Positions 51,761-59,938 of a stretch of DNA of 64,000 bases are shown here, one piece after another. This DNA is from Pseudomonas sp. dw_612 (GTDB lineage: Bacteria > Pseudomonadota > Gammaproteobacteria > Pseudomonadales > Pseudomonadaceae). The stretch spans positions 62,001-126,000 of the forward strand of contig NZ_JAAVVC010000018.1 of assembly GCF_018449725.1 (NCBI RefSeq), read 5' to 3'. The number at the start of each line of letters is the position of its first letter. Within the stretch, counting starts at the first letter, position 1. The notes beneath the pieces are model-generated. The model did not search any database. It was not told where the DNA came from and worked only from the letters and a program-made list of their open reading frames with translations. The position numbers and the translations under genes are program-made.

Positions 51761-54549
51761 GCACCGTCATTCATCGGCATACGCCGACCCTGAACGTCGT
51801 CGATGGCCGAAACCTGCATATCCGCGAAGTCTCCTACTTGCGCAGTGATCCCCTGGCACAGCCCGAGGCTCGCGTGATTCGCCACTCTCACGATATCAAT
51901 GGCCAAGTCGTCGCGCACTACTCACACCCTGGCACGCCCCACCACAAACGTGCTGACTCGACGCAAACAAGCAGTTTGTCGGGCACCTTGCTGTTGACCG
52001 ACAGCACCGATGCGGGCTGGCAGTTGACCTTTTTCGGGGAGTCGGGCCAAGCGCTCGATAAGTGGGACGCCGGTGGCAGCCACTGGCAAACAGACTACGA
52101 CGAGCAACTGCGCCCATTGGTGATATACGAAGAGCCCGACGGGAACGCAAGCCGGACCGTCGAGCGCTTCACCTTTGCCGACGGCTCAACCGAGCACGCA
52201 AAAAACAACCAGTGCGGGCGTCTGATTCGCCACGATGATCCCGCAGGCAAGCTGCTGTTCTCTGCGTATGACCTCACGGGAAACCCCGTCAGCGAAATAC
52301 GCTGGTTGCTGAAGCAAAGCCATGCGGCAGACTGGCCACAAGAACTCGATAAGCGCGACGATCTGCTTGAAAACGGAGATGGCTATGCCACCACCCGGCA
52401 ATTCGCACCCACCGGGGAAATCCTTGAACACCGAGATGCCTCAGGCAATACCCGGCGTTCGCGTTTCGATGTTGCCGGGCAACTGAAACAGATCACCCTG
52501 CAACTCAATGATGTCAGCGATCAACAGCTGATTCTCGATCAGCTCAAGTACAACGCACAGGGCCAGATCGAATCGCAGACCTTGGGGCGCAACATCCTCA
52601 CCTCGGCGACCTACACACCTGAAAATGGCCGGATGCAACAACAGAAAACCTCGCGATCGGGAGCTGTCACGCTTCAAGCCTTGCACTATGCCTATGACGC
52701 CGTGGGCAATGTGCTGTCGGTCGAGGACCATACCAAACCCGAACAGTACAACACCAACCAGCGGGTCAAACCGATCAGCACGTATGCCTACGACAGCCTT
52801 TATCAATTGGTCCAGGCATCGGGCCGTGAAGAACAGGGCGCTGGCATTCGCGCGTCGCTGCCTGACGGCTCGTTGACCCCGGGCGACCGGAGCCGGTTGC
52901 TCAACTTCACTCAACGCTACACCTACGACGAACGCGGCAACCTGATCAAGCTGCAACATCAACGGGCGAACAACAACCACACTCACGAGATGTCCATTGC
53001 ACCGGGCAGCAATCGCGGCCTGTCATGGAAAACCGGCGATCCGCTTCCCGACTTCGCCAATGGCTTCGATGCCAACGGCAACTTGAAAGCCCTGCAAACC
53101 GGGCAACCCCTGGAATGGAACGCGCGCAATCAATTGCAACGCGTGACGCTGGTTGAACGTGACGACGGTGATTCGGACACGGAAACCTACCTCTACGATG
53201 GCGCGGGTCAGCGTGTTCGTAAACGACAGACCACCCGGCGGCACTCGGTCACCGAAATCAGCGATGTCATCTATTTGCCCGGCCTGGAAATCCGTGAAAG
53301 CACTGGAGAAAGACTCGAGGTCATCACCCTCCAGGCCGGAGGATGTAGCGTCAGATACCTGAGTTGGACCAGAGGCCAGCCCAAGTCAGCCAACATGAGC
53401 CCATTGCGCTTCAGCTTCAACGACCATCTGGGTTCCAACACCCTCGAAACGGACGTCGACGGCCATCTGATCCGCGAGGAAGGTTATTACCCTTATGGAG
53501 GAACGGCCTGGAGGACCGCCCGCTCAGAGCAGGAAGTGAAATACAGCACCCTCCGTTACTCGGGCCAGGAGCGAGACGCCAGCGGAATGTACTATTTTGG
53601 AATGCGCTATTACGCGCCCTGGTTGCAACGATGGATCAGCCCTGATCCTGCGGGGACTGTCGACGGGTTGAACCTGTATGGCATGGTCGGTAATAACCCG
53701 GTGAGGTTCGTCGATGTCCAGGGCCTGGGCAAGGACGACATCGTCAACGACTTTGCTCTTCAGGGAAGAGAACGATCACAGGCCATCATGAACTTCGCCA
53801 TGACCCCGCGAACTTATACGGGCTCACAGACGAAACAGCGGGAGAAACGCGAAGCGGATATTCGGCAAAACCCCGATCACAGGTTCAGCAAAGGCTTGCT
53901 CAAGGATCATCTGGTGGCCCATTCCTATGCCGTACTGCCGAATCAAAATACAACCTTCATGGACTTCTTCAACCTCACGGCGCCCAAAACAGGTCCCGTT
54001 GGATACGAAGGGGTAGACAAGGACTATCAGGGCACAGCCATCAGCCATGAGTTCTACATGGACTATGGCAGCTACAGAATCGCAAACTCCGCCGACTACA
54101 TGGCAGGCCTGACCGCCCGTTATAGCGATGCCAAAGCGGACCCGATCAGGCCCGTCAGCTTCGCAGAACTGAGAGCCGAACCGACGCTGAGCAGGACGCT
54201 GGGGCAGAGTCACGAGCTGCAACCCTACACCCGGGACCTCATCGCAAACCATATCGAGAGCAGCCAGCAGATCATCCCGTTAAGAGCCGGCGGACCCGGG
54301 ACGCATTCAGAGGTCAGGCTTCTGAACTCGGTCGTCGCAATGTACCCGGGCTCCGCTGAAAGGCTGCTCGGCGATCTGCACCTGTTCACCGACACCTTGA
54401 CCGTTGGTGCAATCCCGTTGCCTTTTGTAGCCTGCTACAACTGCAGCGGGATCATCCCTGATGAGATCACCATACCGACGCAGCGCGCCGTCAGAGACTA
54501 TGAAGGGTTCAACACACATGTCCAATGGTTGAGAGGGAGGGAATCCTGA
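51757..54549 (+). CDS. Tc toxin C subunit (TccC/Rhs) with predicted YwqJ-type deaminase effector
   Basis: The 930-residue protein starts with the TccC opening (MSTVIHRHTPTLNVVDGRNL) and Rhs/YD repeats. The Rhs core (RYYAPWLQRWISPDPAG, residues about 616-633, then NLYGMVGNNPVRFVDVQG) has the conserved acidic residues of the self-cleaving aspartyl protease. The variable effector runs from about residue 660 to 930. It contains H850-S-E852 in GTHSEVRLLN and C893-Y-N-C896 in FVACYNCSGIIP, the HxE and CxxC zinc motifs of the cytidine-deaminase fold, closest in pattern to YwqJ-like toxin deaminases. In Tc toxins this released piece is injected into the target cell. The substrate (nucleic acid base, free nucleotide or other) is not known. 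Confidence 0.9.
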   Translation: MSTVIHRHTPTLNVVDGRNLHIREVSYLRSDPLAQPEARVIRHSHDINGQVVAHYSHPGTPHHKRADSTQTSSLSGTLLLTDSTDAGWQLTFFGESGQALDKWDAGGSHWQTDYDEQLRPLVIYEEPDGNASRTVERFTFADGSTEHAKNNQCGRLIRHDDPAGKLLFSAYDLTGNPVSEIRWLLKQSHAADWPQELDKRDDLLENGDGYATTRQFAPTGEILEHRDASGNTRRSRFDVAGQLKQITLQLNDVSDQQLILDQLKYNAQGQIESQTLGRNILTSATYTPENGRMQQQKTSRSGAVTLQALHYAYDAVGNVLSVEDHTKPEQYNTNQRVKPISTYAYDSLYQLVQASGREEQGAGIRASLPDGSLTPGDRSRLLNFTQRYTYDERGNLIKLQHQRANNNHTHEMSIAPGSNRGLSWKTGDPLPDFANGFDANGNLKALQTGQPLEWNARNQLQRVTLVERDDGDSDTETYLYDGAGQRVRKRQTTRRHSVTEISDVIYLPGLEIRESTGERLEVITLQAGGCSVRYLSWTRGQPKSANMSPLRFSFNDHLGSNTLETDVDGHLIREEGYYPYGGTAWRTARSEQEVKYSTLRYSGQERDASGMYYFGMRYYAPWLQRWISPDPAGTVDGLNLYGMVGNNPVRFVDVQGLGKDDIVNDFALQGRERSQAIMNFAMTPRTYTGSQTKQREKREADIRQNPDHRFSKGLLKDHLVAHSYAVLPNQNTTFMDFFNLTAPKTGPVGYEGVDKDYQGTAISHEFYMDYGSYRIANSADYMAGLTARYSDAKADPIRPVSFAELRAEPTLSRTLGQSHELQPYTRDLIANHIESSQQIIPLRAGGPGTHSEVRLLNSVVAMYPGSAERLLGDLHLFTDTLTVGAIPLPFVACYNCSGIIPDEITIPTQRAVRDYEGFNTHVQWLRGRES

Positions 54550-54579
54550 CGCGTTGCCCGTCTGACGCGTCAATTCCGC

Positions 54580-54948
54580 TCAAGCACTAATCGCATTCGT
54601 AAACACCAACCGATTCCCGAACGGGTCGGTCACGGTCATGTCCTGACTTCCCCAGGGCATGGCCTGGATCTGAGGTTTGGCAAACATGTATTCCTTGGCA
54701 ACCAGTTGTTGCTGGAACGCTTCCAGTTCATCGGTTTCGATGCGCAGTGCCGAGCCCGGCGTGGCGTCGCCGTGGTGCTCGGTCAGGTGCAGCACACATT
54801 CGCCCCGGGACACTTGCAGGTACAACGGGAAGTTGGCTTCGAAACGGTGTTGCCAGTCAATCTTGAACCCCAGAAAATCGACGTAGAACGCCACTGCTTT
54901 GGCTTCATCGAAGATCCGCAGGATCGGGGTGGTTTTGCCGAAGCTCAT
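54580..54948 (-). CDS. Glyoxalase/bleomycin-resistance-fold protein
   Basis: This 122-residue VOC-superfamily protein has paired beta-alpha-beta-beta-beta modules: KTTPILRIFDEAKAVAFYVDFLGFKIDW, then MPWGSQDMTVTDPFGNRLVFTN. Such proteins bind metals for glyoxalase or dioxygenase chemistry, or sequester antibiotics such as bleomycin. No substrate can be assigned. It converges on tcC, with only 30 bases between the stops. It is unlikely to be an immunity protein because Tc loci normally lack one and it faces the other way. Confidence 0.85.
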   Translation of the reverse strand: MSFGKTTPILRIFDEAKAVAFYVDFLGFKIDWQHRFEANFPLYLQVSRGECVLHLTEHHGDATPGSALRIETDELEAFQQQLVAKEYMFAKPQIQAMPWGSQDMTVTDPFGNRLVFTNAISA

Positions 54949-55065
54949 GGGTTGCTCCCTGACTTAAAAGGCCCAGTGTAGCTGGGCTGGATGTCAGCAC
55001 TTCGGCTTGGCGATGGCTTTCTTTAATCTCAGAGTGCCATCATTGTGACGTAGCACTCGAAATAC

Positions 55066-56523
55066 TTACTGGAACCCCCCACGCAAATCCCCTTCCCGCG
55101 CCAGAAACCGCCCTTCCCTGCGCCCATTCGCCTGGCCATCGACATAGCTCAACACACCGTTGACCCACACCCCGTCAATCCCTTCCGCCGCCCGTTGCGG
55201 GTCATGGAAATCTGCCACGTCGCGAATGGTCAGCGGATCAAACAGCACCAGGTCCGCCCAATGTCCTTCACGAATCTCACCGCGCTCTTTCAAGCCAAAG
55301 CGCGCCGCCGACAACCCGGTCATCTTGTGTACGGCGGTATGCAGCGGAAAAAGCCCGACGTCACGGCTGAAATGTCCGAGCACCCGCGGGAACGCGCCCC
55401 ACAAACGTGGATGCGGAAACGGGTCTTCCGGCAAACCGTCGGAGCCGACCATCGACAACGGGTGCGCCAGGATCCGCCGCACATCCGCCTCGTCCATCCC
55501 GTAATACACCGCGCCTGCCGGTTGCAGACGGCGGGCGGCGTCGAGCAGCGGCACGCCCCACTCGGCGGCGATATCGATCAAATCGCGACCGCCCAACTCG
55601 GGGTGCGGCGTGGACCAGGTGATGGTGATGCGATGGGCATCGGTCACTTGCTTGAGGTCCAGGGTTGAGGAACTCGCCGCGTAGGGATAACAATCGCAGC
55701 CCACCGGGTGGGTTTTCGCGGCGTGTTCCAGGGATGCCAACAGCTGCGGACTGCGCCCCCAATTACCGACGCCAGCACATTTCAGGTGGGAAACGATCAC
55801 CGGGGCTTTGGCATGACGGCCAATCTGGAAGGCCTCATCCATCGCCTCCAGCACCGGTTCGAACTCACTGCGCAAATGAGTGGTGTAGACCGCGCCGAAC
55901 GCGGTCAGCTCTTCGGTCAGTTGCATGACTTCATCGGTAGACGCCGAGAACGCGCTCGCATATGCCAGGCCTGTGGATAACCCCAACGCGCCGGCCTCAA
56001 GGCTTTCACGCAGTTGCTCGCGCATCGCGGAGATTTCTTCGGCGGTGGCGGTGCGAAACAGGTCGTCGAGGTGATTGCTGCGCAACGCGGTGTGGCCGAC
56101 CAACGCCGCCACGTTCAGCGTGGTGTTCGCCGCTTCGACCGCTGCGCGGTAGTCGCTGAAGCGCGGATAAACAAACGCCGCGCGAGTGCCAAGCAGGTTC
56201 ATCGGGTCCGGTGGATCGCCGCGCAAACTGACCGGCGAGGCGCTGATCCCACAGTTGCCGACGATCACCGTGGTCACGCCCTGGCTGAGCTTGGGCAACA
56301 TCTGTGGCTGACGGATGACCACCGTGTCGTCATGGGTGTGCACGTCGATGAAGCCTGGCGCCAGCACCCGGCCGGCGGCATCGATTTCTTCCGTGGCGCT
56401 GGCATCGCGCAAGTCGCCAATACGTTCGATGCGGCCATTCAGAATCGCCACATCGGCGGGATAACCGGGGCTGTTGCTGCCATCAATGATGAGGGCGTTG
56501 CGGATCAGTGTGTCGTACAGCAT
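55066..56523 (-). CDS. N-acyl-D-amino-acid deacylase (D-aminoacylase)
   Basis: This 485-residue amidohydrolase splits N-acyl-D-amino acids. The first metal motif GFIDVHTHDD (near residue 63), the conserved cysteine-containing CGISASP, the histidines in HLRSEFEPV and SHLKCAG, and the late Asp in MVGSDGLPEDPFPHPR are all present. The start ATG at 56523 has GGGAG upstream and lies one base after the stop of the RpiR regulator. The operon order regulator-deacylase plus the GntP transporter upstream suggests use of D-amino-acid derivatives as nutrients. Confidence 0.93.
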   Translation of the reverse strand: MLYDTLIRNALIIDGSNSPGYPADVAILNGRIERIGDLRDASATEEIDAAGRVLAPGFIDVHTHDDTVVIRQPQMLPKLSQGVTTVIVGNCGISASPVSLRGDPPDPMNLLGTRAAFVYPRFSDYRAAVEAANTTLNVAALVGHTALRSNHLDDLFRTATAEEISAMREQLRESLEAGALGLSTGLAYASAFSASTDEVMQLTEELTAFGAVYTTHLRSEFEPVLEAMDEAFQIGRHAKAPVIVSHLKCAGVGNWGRSPQLLASLEHAAKTHPVGCDCYPYAASSSTLDLKQVTDAHRITITWSTPHPELGGRDLIDIAAEWGVPLLDAARRLQPAGAVYYGMDEADVRRILAHPLSMVGSDGLPEDPFPHPRLWGAFPRVLGHFSRDVGLFPLHTAVHKMTGLSAARFGLKERGEIREGHWADLVLFDPLTIRDVADFHDPQRAAEGIDGVWVNGVLSYVDGQANGRREGRFLAREGDLRGGFQ

Positions 56524-56524
56524 G

Positions 56525-57385
56525 TCAGTCTCCCAGCGGCAAATGATCGTCGCCGCCGCGGTAATCGTCCAGGGCGAGTTTGATCCGCCGCAGACGTTCT
56601 TGATTGTCTTCAGGATTGGCCAGGGCCAGTTCGGTGGCCAGCACGTCAATGGCCAGCAGCATGCCGTAGCGCGCCGCCGTGGGTTTGTAGATGAATGAGG
56701 TTTCGACGCCTTGCAGCGGCAACAGCACGTCGGCCAATTGCGCCAGCGGCGAGTCGGGCCGAGTGATGGCGAGAATCCGTGCGCCGTAGCTGCGGGCCAG
56801 TTCCACCGCTTCGAGCAGCTCGGGGGTGATGCCGGTCAGTGAGCAGGCGACGACGGCGCGGTCGGCATCGAGGCTAGCGGCGGTGACCCGCATCATGACC
56901 GGGTCATGGCACACCGCAATCGGGTAACCGAATCGTACCAACCGCACTTGCAGTTCATCACTGCACAAGGTCGAGCAACCGCCCATGCCGAAGGCATGAA
57001 TCATCCGCGCCTTGCCCAACAGTTTCACGGCATCGGCGAAGCGCGACTCATCGAATGCAGCCAGGTGCTGACGCAAGGTCGATTCGATGTCACCGACAAT
57101 CTGCCCGTAAAACGCCGACTGTTCAGGCGTACCCGCCGGGTCGAGAAAACGACTGCCGACGCCACTGGCCTGGGCCAGTTGCAGTCGCAGATCGCGCAAG
57201 TCCCGACAGCCCACCGTGCGGGCAAAACGTGAGAGCGTGGCGGTGCTGACCTCCGCCCGCAGCGCGAGCTCATCGAGGCTGGCGGCGGAGGCAAATCCTA
57301 CGTCGTCGAGCATCAGCCGGGCGATACGTCCTTCGCCGGCGCTGAAGGAATCCTGACGGGAACGAATCTGGTAGAGGATGTCCAT
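56525..57385 (-). CDS. MurR/RpiR-family transcriptional regulator
   Basis: The 286-residue protein has an N-terminal helix-turn-helix (SLDELALRAEVSTATLSRFARTVGC) and a C-terminal SIS sugar-phosphate isomerase-like domain (IHAFGMGGCSTLCSDELQVRL; AVVACSLTGITPELLEAVELA). RpiR regulators usually sense phosphosugars such as MurNAc-6-P. Here it lies between the transporter (15-bp gap) and the deacylase (1-bp gap), so it probably controls this operon. Two inverted repeats in the 58780-58833 region are candidate operators. Confidence 0.9.
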   Translation of the reverse strand: MDILYQIRSRQDSFSAGEGRIARLMLDDVGFASAASLDELALRAEVSTATLSRFARTVGCRDLRDLRLQLAQASGVGSRFLDPAGTPEQSAFYGQIVGDIESTLRQHLAAFDESRFADAVKLLGKARMIHAFGMGGCSTLCSDELQVRLVRFGYPIAVCHDPVMMRVTAASLDADRAVVACSLTGITPELLEAVELARSYGARILAITRPDSPLAQLADVLLPLQGVETSFIYKPTAARYGMLLAIDVLATELALANPEDNQERLRRIKLALDDYRGGDDHLPLGD

Positions 57386-57400
57386 GGCGGGCGGCTCCGG

Positions 57401-58750
57401 CTACAGCAGGTAAGAAAGACCCAGGGTCAGACCGAAGGCGACCACCGAGATCAGCGTCTCGAGCACGGTCCAGGTCTTGAAGGTCTGGGCAACCGTCATA
57501 TTGAAGTATTCCTTGATCAGCCAGAAGCCGCCGTCGTTGACGTGGGAAAAGATAACCGACCCCGCGCCCGTCGCCAGCACCAACAACTCCGGATGCGGAT
57601 AACCCAGACCGATGGCCACCGGCGCAACGATGCCGGAAGCGGTGGTCATGGCGACAGTGGCGGAACCGGTGGCGACGCGCATCAGGGCGGCGAACAGCCA
57701 GCCCATGATCAGCGGCGACAGGTGAAATTCATGGGCCAGGCTGACGATCTGATCGGTGACACCCGCGTCCACCAGGATCCGGTTTAAACCGCCCCCCGCA
57801 CCCACCAGCAAGGTAATGCTGGCCGTCGGCGCCAAGCACTCATTGGTGAATTTGAGGATCGATTCACGGCTGAAGCCCTGGGCCAGGCCGAGGGTCCAGA
57901 AGCTCAGCAGCGTCGCCAGCAGCAAGGCAATCACCGAGTTGCCGATGAACAGCAGGAACTGGTTGAAACCGCTCCCCGGCGTGGAAATCAGATTGGCCCA
58001 GCCGCCGATCAGCATCAGCACCACCGGCAGCAGAATCGTCGCCATGGTGATGCCGAAACCCGGCAGGCTATCGCGCGGCTCGCGCTCAAGGAACTGCCGC
58101 TCCAACGGGTTATCCGCCGGCAGTTGAATGCGCGGCACGATAAATTTAGCGTACAGCGGACCGGCAATGATCGCGGTCGGGATGCCGATCAAAATCGCGT
58201 AGAGCAAGGTCTGCCCCACCGACGCCTGATAGACCTGCACCGCCAGCATCGCCGCCGGGTGCGGCGGCACCAGGGCATGAACCACCGAGAGGCCCGCGAC
58301 CATGGGCAAACCGACCATCAGAATCGAAACCCCGACTCGCCGCGCCACCGTGAACGCAATCGGCACCAGCAATACAAAACCGACCTCGAAAAACAGCGGC
58401 AACCCGACCAGGAACGCGATGCTGACCATCGCCCAGTGCGCGTTTTTCTCGCCAAACCGGTCGATCAACGTGCGCGCGACCTGCTCTGCCCCGCCCGACT
58501 CGGCCATCATCTTGCCGAGCATCGTCCCCAGCGCCACCACCAGCGCAATATGCCCCAGCGTCTTGCCCACCCCGGCCTCGTAAGCCCCCACCACCCCCGA
58601 CGGCGGCATCCCGGCCAGCAGCGCCAGGCCAATGGACACCAGGGTGATCACAATGAACGGATTGAGTCGGTAACGCGCGATCAGAACAATCAGCGCAATG
58701 ATGGCGATAGCGGCATACACCAGCAGCCAATAGCCGAAGGAAGGCGTCAT
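57401..58750 (-). CDS. GntP-family organic acid:H+ symporter
   Basis: The 449-residue inner-membrane transporter has about 12-14 hydrophobic segments and GntP motifs (VGKTLGHIALVVALGTMLGKMM, FEVGFVLLVPIAFTVARR, LVPPHPAAM, GSATVAMTTASGI). GntP members carry gluconate and related hydroxy acids. In this operon it may import an N-acyl-D-amino acid or a sugar acid; this is inference. GAGGAG precedes the ATG at 58750. It is the first gene of the operon. Confidence 0.92.
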   Translation of the reverse strand: MTPSFGYWLLVYAAIAIIALIVLIARYRLNPFIVITLVSIGLALLAGMPPSGVVGAYEAGVGKTLGHIALVVALGTMLGKMMAESGGAEQVARTLIDRFGEKNAHWAMVSIAFLVGLPLFFEVGFVLLVPIAFTVARRVGVSILMVGLPMVAGLSVVHALVPPHPAAMLAVQVYQASVGQTLLYAILIGIPTAIIAGPLYAKFIVPRIQLPADNPLERQFLEREPRDSLPGFGITMATILLPVVLMLIGGWANLISTPGSGFNQFLLFIGNSVIALLLATLLSFWTLGLAQGFSRESILKFTNECLAPTASITLLVGAGGGLNRILVDAGVTDQIVSLAHEFHLSPLIMGWLFAALMRVATGSATVAMTTASGIVAPVAIGLGYPHPELLVLATGAGSVIFSHVNDGGFWLIKEYFNMTVAQTFKTWTVLETLISVVAFGLTLGLSYLL

Positions 58751-58779
58751 GCGGTACTCCTCGAAAGGGTCACGTCGAG

Positions 58780-58833
58780 TGATTTGTGAAACTCATAAAT
58801 CATTTCGCGGCGTGATTTTCAAACGAGGTGAAA
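58780..58833 (-). promoter_or_regulatory. Candidate RpiR operators upstream of the GntP gene
   Basis: Two imperfectly spaced palindromes occur: TGATTT-N11-AAATCA (58780-58802) and TTTCA-N7-TGAAA (58817-58833). Both include GTGAAACT. They lie 30-83 bases upstream of the first gene of the operon. Confidence 0.35.
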
Positions 58834-58931
58834 CTAATTTTCGTGGAGAGGTAAGGGATGTCGCGCAGAGGTATGGCAGGTCGCAGGTTATGAAAATGAG
58901 GGGTGGGGATTTTCATCAGTCCAGTGGTCAG

Positions 58932-58959
58932 TTTTCAACACCACGATAAGAGCTATACT
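58932..58959 (+). promoter_or_regulatory. Candidate promoter of the small ORF facing fic
   Basis: TTTTCA (58932-58937), 16 bases and TATACT (58954-58959) form a moderate sigma-70 promoter 30 bases before the ATG at 58990. Confidence 0.4.
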
Positions 58960-58989
58960 CGGCACTCGTCCCCAGACCGAGCCACGCTC

Positions 58990-59151
58990 ATGGCACCTGT
59001 GCGCCGTAACAGCAAAAAAATGAATTCAGAGACGTTGATTCGTGCGATCGCCAGTTCAACAGCGATCGAGACGGGCCAGAGTGTTGAAGTCATTGAGCGC
59101 AAGCTTAAAAACAAAACCAACAAGTTCGCGCATCTCAATCTTGCACCGTAG
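58990..59151 (+). CDS. Small ORF (53 aa) convergent with fic
   Basis: The 53-codon frame begins MAPVRRNSKKMNSETLIRA and contains ASSTAIETGQSVEVIERKL and a lysine-rich end. An internal ATG at 59022 gives a 43-residue form; neither start has a good Shine-Dalgarno. SSTAIET resembles, with a Thr in the last place, the (S/T)xxxE(G/N) inhibitory motif of Fic antitoxins. It ends 22 bases from the fic stop, tail to tail. It may be an antitoxin partner, or an unrelated small gene. Confidence 0.45.
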   Translation: MAPVRRNSKKMNSETLIRAIASSTAIETGQSVEVIERKLKNKTNKFAHLNLAP

Positions 59152-59173
59152 CGATGGCAGATCGCTGTATCCA

Positions 59174-59791
59174 TCACTCCGATAAGGCCTGCCGAACCCA
59201 ATGTTCCATAGGCTCGTAGTTGCAGTTCAATCCTTGGTTGATCGCAGCAAAGTAAGCATCCTTGTGCTCCTCCCAAATGCTGTAATCCAAAGGCAAGCGA
59301 CCGCTCTGAACAGCCATTACATCCGCGAGTAATCTTGATAAGCGCCCGTTGCCTTCACGAAATGGGTGAATCAGGATGAACTCCACGTGGCTCACAGCAA
59401 TCGCCTTGATCAACTCGTCATCCGTGCAATTGCTGCACGGAGTGAATCTGGCAAGACAGTCCCGTTCAAAATCAACGAGCAATCGAGGAATTTGCGGTGC
59501 AGCAGCGAAGAAAAATCCGCCTTTACCCATGTTGACCGAGCGAATGTCTCCAGCCCAAAAATAGAGGTTACCAAGCCATCGCCGATGCCAATCCTTGAGG
59601 TCCTGCACAGTCAATTGCCGATCAGGCAGATTTTCAATCAGCACCGACTGATACAACTTCTCGAGCAATACCAATTCGGCGTCGTCCATATCCTCCGGGT
59701 CGGTAATACCCAGTTTGTTGCCTAAAACCTGCTCGTCCGAGCCGGGTTCATAGCTACTCTGCGAACCTTCTGCATCATAGCGATTGTTCAT
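59174..59791 (-). CDS. Fic-domain AMPylase-type protein
   Basis: The 205-residue protein is a short Fic enzyme. The catalytic loop HPFREGNGRLSR (near residue 141) matches the active consensus HPFx(D/E)GNGRxxR, and the flap region GDIRSVNMGKGGFFF precedes it. Fic enzymes usually transfer AMP from ATP to a hydroxyl on a target protein. No clear inhibitory helix is visible inside the protein, so control would need a separate partner, possibly the facing 53-residue ORF. AGGA lies ten bases before the ATG. The locus looks AT-richer than its flanks. Confidence 0.88.
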   Translation of the reverse strand: MNNRYDAEGSQSSYEPGSDEQVLGNKLGITDPEDMDDAELVLLEKLYQSVLIENLPDRQLTVQDLKDWHRRWLGNLYFWAGDIRSVNMGKGGFFFAAAPQIPRLLVDFERDCLARFTPCSNCTDDELIKAIAVSHVEFILIHPFREGNGRLSRLLADVMAVQSGRLPLDYSIWEEHKDAYFAAINQGLNCNYEPMEHWVRQALSE

Positions 59792-59938
59792 TTTTCGTCG
59801 TTCCTGACCAGGTTGATGATTAAAGAATCAACCATAGGCCCGAGCGCTGACTTTGATCAATTTCAAAAACTGAAACGGCCGCCCGAAGGCAGCCGCTTGT
59901 CAGGCTGGAAACCCAGGCCCGCTTGGTTTAAACGCCAA

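Noticed and set aside
54580..54948. Glyoxalase-fold gene as an immunity protein for the TcC toxin
   Set aside because: It is on the opposite strand, belongs to a common enzyme fold, and Tc toxins do not usually carry immunity genes.
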